The notes beneath the pieces were generated by a model. The model was given only the letters and a program-made list of their open reading frames with translations, had not been told where the DNA came from and did not search any database. A DNA stretch of 64,000 bases, from contig NZ_JAUSYQ010000002.1 in assembly GCF_030816965.1 (NCBI RefSeq), positions 9,042,001 through 9,106,000 of the forward strand, read 5' to 3'. This DNA comes from Streptomyces canus. Its GTDB lineage: Bacteria > Actinomycetota > Actinomycetes > Streptomycetales > Streptomycetaceae. Numbering within the stretch: position 1 is the stretch's first letter; every line of letters starts with the position of its first letter. Shown piece after piece: positions 25,188 through 32,928 of this stretch. A program made the translations under genes and the position numbers.

Positions 25188-28100
25188 GGGCCGTACACCT
25201 TCGCTTCGAGGAGGCCGACGGAGTTCGTGCCGTTGCTCGTGAGCAGCACGCGTAGCCGGGTGGTGTCGGTGGGGGTGAAGGTGACGCTGTTGTACTGGTT
25301 CTTGGCCAGCGGATAGCCGCTCGCCCCGGGCACGTCGACGTAGGCGCTGCCGTTCCAGTACTGGAGCTTCCAGGCGGCGGGCATGTCGATGCCCTGGTCG
25401 TCGTCGAAGAAGTACACCTCAGCCCTCTTCAGGGTCTTCGCTGTCGGCCAGGTCAGCTCGGCCCACTGCTGGCCCGTCTCCGGCCAGGTGCCCCAGCGCG
25501 GGTTGACGGTGTCATTGGACGAGGGCGGATCGATGCCGTCGTTGACCGCGGCGACACTCTCCCAGGAGGAGGTGTACGAGGCCGAAGCCGTCGCCGAGGG
25601 TGCCTGGTTGGCAGGTGGCTGGGCCCCGCCCCGGTTGAACACCTTGACCTCGGTCAGGCCCGTCCTGGCACCGGACGCGTTGGTGGCCAGGATGCGGACC
25701 CGCTGGGCGTTGATCGCCGGGAACCTCACCAGGTTGTAGTTGGCGCGCGGTGCCGCCGGACTCTTCGTCTGGCTCGGGGCGTCCACCCATGAAATGCCGT
25801 TGTAGTACTGGACGGTGTACGCCGACGGTGCTCGGTAGGCCGTACTCGCCGGGCGGCTGTCCTTGAAGTACAGGCGCACCTCGTTGAGCGTGCGGGCCGT
25901 GCCGAAATTGAGCTCGTACCAGTCCTGGGCGGCCGATCCGCCGGCGCCCCAGAACGGTTCGTTGGTGGGGTAGCCGTCGACCGCTCCGCCCACCGTGCTG
26001 CCGGAGCCGGTGGAGGAGGCGGACACGGTCGCCTCGGCGGCGAGGTCGGTCAGGTCGGCGGTGAGGTCGACGCCGGCCTTGGCGAGCATGTCGACCATGC
26101 GCGGGCTGTCCTGCACGACCTGGTTCGGCGCCTTGAGCCCGGCGACGGCCGTGTGGTGGGTGACCGTGCCGCTCGTGGTGACGTCGCCGGTGGCCGGATC
26201 CCAGGTGAAGGGCACCAGCGAGCCGACCGTGGCGACCCGGTTGCCGTTGACGTAGATCGAGTAGCCCTCCGGGATGCCCGGGTAGCGCACCACACCGTCG
26301 GCCGGGTCGTCCCAGACGATCGACAGGTCGGCGCCCCGGTAACGGAGGTTGTTGACCGTGAAGTGGTCCCAGCCGATGTCGATGGGGGAGAGCTCCACCT
26401 TGGCGTCGTTGCGCGGCCGCAGCCCCGCCACGTCCTCGATCACGGTCCAGTTGCTGCTGCCGAGGATGTTGTGGTGGATCCAGGAACGGTAGGTGATCGC
26501 GCTGCCGTTCCAGTCCGCCCAGAACTCGTTGGCGTCGGGCCACCGGGTGTCGCCGCCGACGTACTGGGCCCAGGCGTTCCAGTAGAGGAGCTTCTTGTAG
26601 TCCGTCGCCTTCGTCCAGGAGTTGGGATAGTTGCGCAGCACCGAGGAGTAGAGCCGGAACTGGACGGTGGAGTTGATCGTCGAGAAGTTGTTGGAGCCGG
26701 GCTCGCCCGCGTCGGCGGCCGCCTTCTTGTCGACCTGGTTGGCCGTGTAGAAGGGAAAGACCGGGTACTGGGCGGGGTCGTCGTAGAGGCGCAACGCCTG
26801 CTTGTAGGTGGCGGTGTCGGGGACCGCCCCGACCGAGAACGGGTAGTAGTTGTTGATCTCCTTCCAGGGCACCCACTCGTTGGTCGACTTCAACCGGTGC
26901 TCGAACAGCTGCCGGTCGGGGTTCCAGAGCACGTTGACGATGGCGTCCTTGATCTGGTTCGCCAGCGTGCGCATCTCCGTCGCCTTGGCCGTGTTGCCGG
27001 TCGCCTGGTAGGCCTGCGCGGCGGCGAGAGCCCCGCTGTACTGGTAGGCGGACTCGGCGCGGTCCATGTTTCCGGGCTTCCAGTGGAAGGAGACCGCGTC
27101 GGCGTCGTTGCCGGTCAGGGCGCCCCAGTCGTACTCGATCAGCTTGTTGTTGTCGTGGTCGTAGTAGGCGAGCTGTCCCTTCACGTCGTCCTCGGCGTAA
27201 TGGGCGAGCTGACCTGCGATCGCCGGCTGGCCGCCGTGGATCTGGTAGCTCTTCCAGGCCGCCTCCGCTATGTACTGGGTGTAGCTGTTCGACCAGTTCG
27301 CCGGATCGCCCGGGTTGTCGAGGAAGCGCCCGCCCTTGGACACCTGGCCGACGCTCAGCCAGTCCCCGTACGCATAGGCCGGGTTGCGCAGGTACTTGAG
27401 GTCGTCGATGTGCATCGGCTGGGTCAGCGCGATCGCGTTGTTGTAGCCGAGGACACCCTCGGTGGAGGTCGGGAACTGGAACGTCTGCCCGGGGATGTCG
27501 GCGTCGAGGTTGTTGAAGCGCATCAGCCACCAGCGGTAGTAGATGTTCTTCTTGATCGCCGGCTCGGGTACGTCGATGTAGGGCACGTTCTGCGCCCACC
27601 ACAGGTTGTAGGCCCGGACGTGGGTCGCGAAGGCGGTCGCGGGGGAGTAGCCCGCGTAGGCCTGGTACTCGCTGAGCGACTCGGGAATCTCGTCGGTGAC
27701 GAAGCCCATGACCACCTTGGCGGTCACCGTGGCCCCGGCCGCGATCGTCACCGACCGGTTGAGGCCGCCGCCGGACGCGCTGAAACCGTCGCCGGTGAGC
27801 CGGGGCCGGACGGTGGTGAGGTTGTTGTAGGCGTTGACCTGGCCGGTCAGTTCGCTGCCGGTGCCCGTGGTGGCGTACGGCGAAGTCGCCCGCAACTGCA
27901 GGGTGGTCGAGCTGCTGCCGTTGTTCTTGATCGACAGGTTCGTCACGGCGACGTTGTTGTCGGTGATGAACTTGGTCTGCTCGACCGAGACCGAGCCGCT
28001 GGTGTGGACGCTCTTCCAGTGGCTGGGTGTCTGACGGCGCTGGGAGACCTGTTCGGTGAAGGTGCCCGGAGTGATCGCGACCGTGTAGGCGCTGTTGTCG

Positions 28101-28474
28101 TTGATGCTCTCCCAGTAGGCGACCTTGCCGGCGAACCCGAGCCGGGCGGGGTCGTGCTCCTTCATGAAGAGGGCCCGTCCGCGGCTCATCAGCCAGGGTC
28201 CCGCCGGGTCGTCGCCGGTGCGGGCCAGCAGCCGGTCCATCCAGAAGTCGGTGCCCGAGCTCTCCGCGTCGTAGATGGCCCGCATCATGTCGCCGGTGGT
28301 CTGGGCGACGGGCGGGGCCGGGATCGCGGGCCCGGTGAAGGTGGGGAACCCGATGGTCTGCGCGGCATGGGCGGGTGCCGTGAGGGAGAGGGAACACAGG
28401 AGGAGCGCCAGGATCACGAGGAGGCGCTGGGGGACGGTCCCGGTTCGCCTTCGCGGCGGAGTTCGTCTTCGCAT
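25184..28474 (-). CDS. Large secreted (alpha/alpha)6-barrel glycosidase with two F5/8-type C domains
   Basis: 1,096 residues with a basic Sec signal peptide ending at APAHA (about 37). The catalytic part (about 300-760) has the helical-toroid pattern of MGH1/GH63-like enzymes (KKNIYYRWWLMRFNN, YPFSVGAVPD, ANEFWADWNGSAITYRSWIHHNILGSSNW). I cannot assign the exact GH family. Two discoidin-like (F5/8C, CBM32-type) modules follow at about 810-947 and 950-1096. A good Shine-Dalgarno (GGGGAG) precedes the ATG and a LacI-type operator lies 27 bases upstream. It is first gene of an exported pair with the GH43-RICIN enzyme. Confidence 0.85.
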   Translation of the reverse strand: MRRRTPPRRRTGTVPQRLLVILALLLCSLSLTAPAHAAQTIGFPTFTGPAIPAPPVAQTTGDMMRAIYDAESSGTDFWMDRLLARTGDDPAGPWLMSRGRALFMKEHDPARLGFAGKVAYWESINDNSAYTVAITPGTFTEQVSQRRQTPSHWKSVHTSGSVSVEQTKFITDNNVAVTNLSIKNNGSSSTTLQLRATSPYATTGTGSELTGQVNAYNNLTTVRPRLTGDGFSASGGGLNRSVTIAAGATVTAKVVMGFVTDEIPESLSEYQAYAGYSPATAFATHVRAYNLWWAQNVPYIDVPEPAIKKNIYYRWWLMRFNNLDADIPGQTFQFPTSTEGVLGYNNAIALTQPMHIDDLKYLRNPAYAYGDWLSVGQVSKGGRFLDNPGDPANWSNSYTQYIAEAAWKSYQIHGGQPAIAGQLAHYAEDDVKGQLAYYDHDNNKLIEYDWGALTGNDADAVSFHWKPGNMDRAESAYQYSGALAAAQAYQATGNTAKATEMRTLANQIKDAIVNVLWNPDRQLFEHRLKSTNEWVPWKEINNYYPFSVGAVPDTATYKQALRLYDDPAQYPVFPFYTANQVDKKAAADAGEPGSNNFSTINSTVQFRLYSSVLRNYPNSWTKATDYKKLLYWNAWAQYVGGDTRWPDANEFWADWNGSAITYRSWIHHNILGSSNWTVIEDVAGLRPRNDAKVELSPIDIGWDHFTVNNLRYRGADLSIVWDDPADGVVRYPGIPEGYSIYVNGNRVATVGSLVPFTWDPATGDVTTSGTVTHHTAVAGLKAPNQVVQDSPRMVDMLAKAGVDLTADLTDLAAEATVSASSTGSGSTVGGAVDGYPTNEPFWGAGGSAAQDWYELNFGTARTLNEVRLYFKDSRPASTAYRAPSAYTVQYYNGISWVDAPSQTKSPAAPRANYNLVRFPAINAQRVRILATNASGARTGLTEVKVFNRGGAQPPANQAPSATASASYTSSWESVAAVNDGIDPPSSNDTVNPRWGTWPETGQQWAELTWPTAKTLKRAEVYFFDDDQGIDMPAAWKLQYWNGSAYVDVPGASGYPLAKNQYNSVTFTPTDTTRLRVLLTSNGTNSVGLLEAKVYGP

Positions 28475-28500
28475 CGGATGCTCCCCTTTGCTGAAACGAC

Positions 28501-28514
28501 CTAAAAGGTTTTCG
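28501..28514 (-). promoter_or_regulatory. LacI-type operator upstream of the secreted glycosidase pair
   Basis: Read on the minus strand the site is CGAAAACCTTTTAG, matching CGAAAGCCTTTTCG at 29731-29744 with two differences. Similarity extends outward on both sides (TTG before; GG, then TCGTTTC after). It sits 27 bases before the glycosidase ATG and next to a LacI gene. Confidence 0.65.
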
Positions 28515-28582
28515 CAACGTAGGAGCGAGCTGATGGAGTGTCAAGAGAGGTCGCTGATGACCGAGTTCGGCAACCGCATGGT

Positions 28583-29611
28583 TCAGGACAGGTGAGCCGT
28601 GGACCCCCGGATCACGACCCGGCACGGCAGCGTCTCCACCCCCGAGCGGGGAATGCCGTCGATCGCCCCGAACAGTGCCTGCGCGGCCGCCCGTCCGACC
28701 TGCTCCAGATTCATGTCGACGCTCGTCAGCGGCGGCCGGGAGGCCGAGGTCAGAACCTGCCAGTTGTCGAAGCCCATGACCGCCACGTCCTCCGGCACCC
28801 GGTGGCCGCGCTCCCGCAGGATCTCGATGACCCCGCGAGCGATCTGGTCGCTGCCGCACAGCACCGCGTCCACGTCGGCGTGCCGCTCCAGCAGCATCGC
28901 GGTGGCCGCCCGCCCCCACCCCTCCGACCACTCCGCGAAGCGCGGTTCCCCGACGAAGTCGAGCCCCGCGCCCGCGAGCGCCTCCCGGGCACCGTCCGCC
29001 CGGTCCCGCGCGGCGAGATAGCCCGGGTCGCCGGTGATGTGCGCGATCCGGGTGCGCCCGCAGGCCAGCAGGTGCTCCACCGCGATCCGGCCCGCATCCA
29101 CGTTGTCGGGCACGATCGACAGATCCGCCGGGTCGTCGGAGGGGGCGTACGCGTACACGACGGGAACGGGCAGGTCACGGCCCAGGGAGGGGCGTGGATC
29201 GGTCCGGCTGCCCACCACGATCAGCCCGTCGACCCGGCGCCCGAGCAGCGCGCGCACATGGTGCTGCTCACGGATCGCGTCACCGCGCGCGTCGCACAGG
29301 AATACCGCGACCTCGCCCGCGCCGAACGCGTCCTCGGCGCCCATGAGGATCGGGATGCTGAACCTGCCCTCCAGGTCGCTGGTGAGCAGTCCGACGGTGC
29401 CGGTCCGCCCGGCGAGCAGTCCCCGGGCCAGCTGGTTGGGCCGGAACGACAGCCGCTCGGCCGCCTCGATCACCCGCTGCCGGGTCTCGGCGCGCACCTG
29501 GCTGCGGCCGTTGAGGGCCTTGGACGCCGTGGCCACCGAGACGCCGGCGAGCCTGGCGACGTCGGTGAGGGTGGCGGTGTGCGAACGAGCGGGGCCGGGG
29601 GCGGGTGTCAT
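28583..29611 (-). CDS. LacI-family transcriptional regulator of the arabinoside locus
   Basis: 342 residues. The LacI HTH and hinge are at about 14-65 (TLTDVARLAGVSVATASKALNGRSQVRAETRQRVIEAAERLSFRPNQLARGL). A periplasmic-binding-protein-like sensor follows with DGLIVVGSRTDPR, HITGDPGYLAARDRADGAREAL, DAVLCGSDQIARGVIEIL and VMGFDNW. It lies between two divergent transcription units that share a near-identical operator, so it is the likely repressor of both. The effector is presumably an arabinose-containing oligosaccharide or monosaccharide (inference). Confidence 0.92.
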   Translation of the reverse strand: MTPAPGPARSHTATLTDVARLAGVSVATASKALNGRSQVRAETRQRVIEAAERLSFRPNQLARGLLAGRTGTVGLLTSDLEGRFSIPILMGAEDAFGAGEVAVFLCDARGDAIREQHHVRALLGRRVDGLIVVGSRTDPRPSLGRDLPVPVVYAYAPSDDPADLSIVPDNVDAGRIAVEHLLACGRTRIAHITGDPGYLAARDRADGAREALAGAGLDFVGEPRFAEWSEGWGRAATAMLLERHADVDAVLCGSDQIARGVIEILRERGHRVPEDVAVMGFDNWQVLTSASRPPLTSVDMNLEQVGRAAAQALFGAIDGIPRSGVETLPCRVVIRGSTAHLS

Positions 29612-29651
29612 GCGGGGTCTCCTGTCTCGCGTCGCGCACTCTCAACCGTAC

Positions 29652-29665
29652 GCGAGAATTTTCGC
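29652..29665. promoter_or_regulatory. Near-palindrome GCGAGAATTTTCGC upstream of the LacI gene
   Basis: A 14-bp inverted repeat with one mismatch, 41 bases before the LacI start. It resembles the CGAAA...TTTCG operator halves but with a shorter spacer, so it may be an autoregulatory site. Weak. Confidence 0.3.
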
Positions 29666-29730
29666 TCGCCCACCTGAACTCGTTGTTCTGCGCGGGGGAT
29701 TGACGGGCAGTGAGCTCGGTTCTAGCTTGA

Positions 29731-29744
29731 CGAAAGCCTTTTCG
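29731..29744 (+). promoter_or_regulatory. LacI-type operator CGAAAGCCTTTTCG upstream of the ABC importer
   Basis: Inverted repeat CGAAA-N4-TTTCG overlapping a candidate -35 (TTGACG, 29727-29732), 41 bases before the binding-protein start. Nearly the same word, with matching flanks, lies in front of the secreted glycosidase gene on the other side of lacI. Confidence 0.68.
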
Positions 29745-29784
29745 GCTCGTTTCTTCCGGGTGCTCGTCACGTAGGGGGATCGTC

Positions 29785-31098
29785 ATGGGGAGCCCGTTCG
29801 GATCGCGTGGACCCGTCCGCCGACTCGTCACCGCCGCAGTCGCCCTGGTCGCCACGGTCGGCCTGGCCACGGCCTGCGGATCGGGGGACGACGACTCGGG
29901 CGGCGGGGGAGGGGGTACAGCGGACGCGAAGGGGGTCGACGACGGCGCCACGCTGACCATGTGGACCCGCGCGGCGACCCGCCCGCAGAGCGAGGCCCTG
30001 GTCAAGGCGTACAACGCCCATCACAAGAACAAGGTCGAACTGACCGTCGTCCCCACCGACGACTACCAGGCCAAGGTCGGCGCGGCCGCCGGTTCCAAGG
30101 ACCTCCCCGACCTGTTCGCCTCCGACGTGGTGTTCGTCCCGAACTACACCTCCAGCGGGCTCTTCGCCGACCTCACCGACCACATCGACGCCCTGCCCTT
30201 CGCGGACGACCTCGCCCAGTCGCACATCAAGGCCGGCACGTACGACGGCAAGAAGTACGTCGTCCCGCACACCCTCGACCTCTCGGTGCTCTTCTACAAC
30301 AAGGACCTCTACCGCCGGGCGAAGCTCGACCCGGACAAGCCGCCCACCACGCTGGCCGAATGGGACCAACAGGCGCGGGCCGTCGACAAGTTGGGCGGTG
30401 GCGTCAGCGGCACCTTCTTCGGCGGCAACTGCGGCGGCTGCGGTGTCTTCACGTGGTGGCCGTCGATCTGGGCCGCCGGCGAGGACGTGATGAACGAGGA
30501 GGGCACCGAGGCCCTCCTGGCCTCCGACACCGCCGAGAAGGTCTACGACACCTACCGCGGCTGGGTCCAGGACGACATCGTGGCCCCCGGCGCCCGCGAC
30601 GAGACCGGTGTGACCTGGACCGGTGTCTTCCCGAAGGGCAAGGTCGGCGTGATGCCCATGCCGTCGACGACCCTGGGCCTGATGCCCAAGGACCTCGACC
30701 TCGGTGTCGCCCCCATCCCCGGGCCCGACGGCGGCCAGTCCACCTTCGTCGGCGGGGACGCCATCGGCATCTCCGCCACCAGCGACAAGACCGACCAGGC
30801 CTGGAACTTCCTCGCCTGGTCCGTGGGCGACGAGGCACAGGTCGACGTGGTCGCCGCGCACAAGGACGTGGTGGCCCGCACCGACCTCGCGTCCAACAAG
30901 TACTCCAAGGCCGACCCGCGCCTGGTCACCATCAACCAGCTGGTGGCGGACGGCCGTACCCCGTACGCCCTGAAGTTCGGCCAGACCTTCAACGACCCCA
31001 ACGGCCCCTGGCTGACGCTGATGCGCGACGCCGTCTTCGGTGACGCGGCGAAGGTCGAGAAGGACAACGAGGCCGTCACCGCCTCACTGACCGACTGA
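29785..31098 (+). CDS. Sugar ABC transporter substrate-binding lipoprotein
   Basis: 437-residue extracellular solute-binding protein (family 1). A lipoprotein signal with lipidated cysteine C31 (GLATACGSG) is followed by a Gly-rich linker and the binding domain (KDLPDLFASDVVF, YVVPHTLDLSVLFYNKDLYRRA, STFVGGDAIGISATSDKTDQAWNFLAWSV). It captures a sugar or oligosaccharide for the two permeases that follow. It is controlled by the operator at 29731. The locus encodes no ATPase, which in Streptomyces usually means the shared ATPase MsiK is used. Confidence 0.93.
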   Translation: MGSPFGSRGPVRRLVTAAVALVATVGLATACGSGDDDSGGGGGGTADAKGVDDGATLTMWTRAATRPQSEALVKAYNAHHKNKVELTVVPTDDYQAKVGAAAGSKDLPDLFASDVVFVPNYTSSGLFADLTDHIDALPFADDLAQSHIKAGTYDGKKYVVPHTLDLSVLFYNKDLYRRAKLDPDKPPTTLAEWDQQARAVDKLGGGVSGTFFGGNCGGCGVFTWWPSIWAAGEDVMNEEGTEALLASDTAEKVYDTYRGWVQDDIVAPGARDETGVTWTGVFPKGKVGVMPMPSTTLGLMPKDLDLGVAPIPGPDGGQSTFVGGDAIGISATSDKTDQAWNFLAWSVGDEAQVDVVAAHKDVVARTDLASNKYSKADPRLVTINQLVADGRTPYALKFGQTFNDPNGPWLTLMRDAVFGDAAKVEKDNEAVTASLTD

Positions 31099-31130
31099 GC
31101 ATGCCGCAGGGGCTACGGCTGAGGAGAGAC

Positions 31131-32087
31131 ATGCAGGTGAAGGCACCGGACCGGGCGGCAACCGCCGAGCACCCGGTCCGGACGGCCGCCCCACACCGGC
31201 GCCGCAGGATCCTCCGGCACTCCCGCACCCTCCAAGGCCTCGGATACGCCACCCCGACAGCCGTGTTCGTCGCCGTCCTCTTCGTCCTGCCCCTCCTCCT
31301 CGTCGGCCAGATGTCGCTCCACGACTGGCCGTTGCTCGCCGGCGACCGGGGCGGCAACACTCCCGAGAACTACACGGACGTCACCGACAGCACCCTGTTC
31401 TGGCCAGCGGTCCGCTTCACACTCCTCTACACGGGGATCGTCACCGTCGTCCTCCTCGGTCTCGCGCTCCTCCTCGCGCTGCTGGTGCAGGAGTCCCGCT
31501 CCGGCACCGGCTTCTTCCGCACGGTCTACTTCCTGCCGGGCGCCCTCGGGCTCGCCTCCGCCTCCCTGCTGTTCTGGGGGATGTACAGCCCGACCACCGG
31601 CCCCCTCAGCCGCCCCCTGGAGAAGCTCGGCCTGGTCGACGGCCCGGTGTCCTTTCTCGGCACACCGACCTCCGCCCTATTGTCGACGGTGTTCCTCGTC
31701 GTCTGGAAGTTCGCCGGCTTCTACATGCTGATCCTGCTCGTCGGCCTCCAGCGCATCCCGCACGAGCTGTACGAGGCGGCGCGCATGGACGGCGCCGGCC
31801 GCGGCCAGATCTTCCGCTCCATCACCCTGCCACTGCTGCGGCCCTCTCTCGCCCTGTCCCTGCTGCTGTGCGTGACCGGATCGCTGCTCGCCTTCGACCA
31901 GTTCTTCGTCCTGACCAAGGGCGGCCCGGACAACAGCACGGTGACAGTGGTGCAGTTGATCTACCGGGAGGCGTTCCAGCGGCTCGACCTCGGTACCGCG
32001 GCGGCCCTTTCGATCATCGTGCTGGCCGCTCTGCTCCTCCTCAACGCCTCGCAGTTCCGCGGTCTGCGGCACGCCGACGAATCATGA
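31131..32087 (+). CDS. Sugar ABC transporter permease 1
   Basis: About 318 residues of the MalF/UgpA type with six membrane segments (from AVFVAVLFVLPLLLVGQM). The EAA loop EAARMDGAGRGQIFRSITLPLLRP contacts the ATPase. ATG 31131 is preferred over ATG 31101 because GAGGAG lies a few bases upstream; the longer form adds ten unconserved residues. The 3' end overlaps the possible ATG (32084) of permease 2. Confidence 0.9.
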   Translation: MQVKAPDRAATAEHPVRTAAPHRRRRILRHSRTLQGLGYATPTAVFVAVLFVLPLLLVGQMSLHDWPLLAGDRGGNTPENYTDVTDSTLFWPAVRFTLLYTGIVTVVLLGLALLLALLVQESRSGTGFFRTVYFLPGALGLASASLLFWGMYSPTTGPLSRPLEKLGLVDGPVSFLGTPTSALLSTVFLVVWKFAGFYMLILLVGLQRIPHELYEAARMDGAGRGQIFRSITLPLLRPSLALSLLLCVTGSLLAFDQFFVLTKGGPDNSTVTVVQLIYREAFQRLDLGTAAALSIIVLAALLLLNASQFRGLRHADES

Positions 32088-32101
32088 AGGGAGACCGCGC
32101 C

Positions 32102-32924
32102 GTGCGCACCCGGGCTCTCGGACAGACTCCGTACTACGTCGTCGCCTCCGGCCTTGCCGTCATCTTCCTCTTCCCGCTGCTCTGGAACACCTGGGCCTCC
32201 GTCAGCGCCCAGCCCGGCACCGCCCAGGAGTCCGGTTACGGCTTCGGCAACTACCGCACCCTCCTCGACTACGACGCCGGACTGTGGCGCTACCTCCTCA
32301 ACTCGACCGTCGTCTCGGCCCTCACGGTCGCGCTCACCGTCGGTGTGTCGCTCCTCGGCGGCTACGCCTTCGCACGGTTCAGCTTCCCCGGCAAGAACCT
32401 GCTGTTCCTGCTGACCCTGGCCATCCTCATGGTCCCGTACGCCACCCTCCTGATCCCCCTCTACGTCCTCCTCGGCCGGCTGCACCTCCAGAACTCCCTG
32501 ATCGGGCTGAGCCTGGTGCTGGCCATGTTCCAACTCCCGTTCGCCACCTTCATGATCGCGGATCTCCTTCGAGGCGGTCCCCCGCGAACTGGAGGAGTCG
32601 GCCCTGGTCGACGGCTGCGGCACGGCGGGCGCCCTGCGCCGGGTGCTGCTCCCGGCGGTGCGGCCGGGACTGATCACGGTGGGCCTCTTCGCCTTTCTCG
32701 CGGCCTGGAACGACTTCATCGCCCCGCTGATCCTCATCTCCGACAGCGAGAAGGCGCCCCTGCCGCTGGCCGTCGCGAATCTGCGCCAACAGAGCATGGG
32801 GGCCGTCGACTACGGCGCCACCGAGGCGGGCGTGGTGGTGCTCGCCGTGCCCTGTCTCCTCGCTTTCCTGCTTCTGCAACGGCACTACGTGCGCGGGTTC
32901 ATGTCGGGTGCCCTGAAGGGATGA
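32102..32924 (+). pseudogene. Sugar ABC transporter permease 2, frameshifted in mid-gene
   Basis: MalG/UgpE-type permease in two frames. The first frame gives five membrane segments through LAMFQLPFATFM. The second resumes as SFEAVPRELEESALVDGCGTAGALRRVLLPAVRPG, containing the ATPase-contact EAA loop, and ends GFMSGALKG at TGA 32922-32924. Joining them needs removal of one base between about 32555 and 32566; the length minus one divides by three (273 residues). Without repair the first frame ends at 32932 with a nonsense tail and no EAA loop, so the importer would fail unless the indel is an assembly error. GTG 32102 has AGGGAG eight bases upstream; ATG 32084 is the alternative. Confidence 0.75.
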
Positions 32925-32928
32925 CGCG

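Noticed and set aside
26153..28504. 783-codon plus-strand frame opposite the large secreted glycosidase
   Set aside because: Antisense to a gene with signal peptide, catalytic domain and lectin modules; composition is Val/Arg/Asp-rich as expected for a shadow frame.
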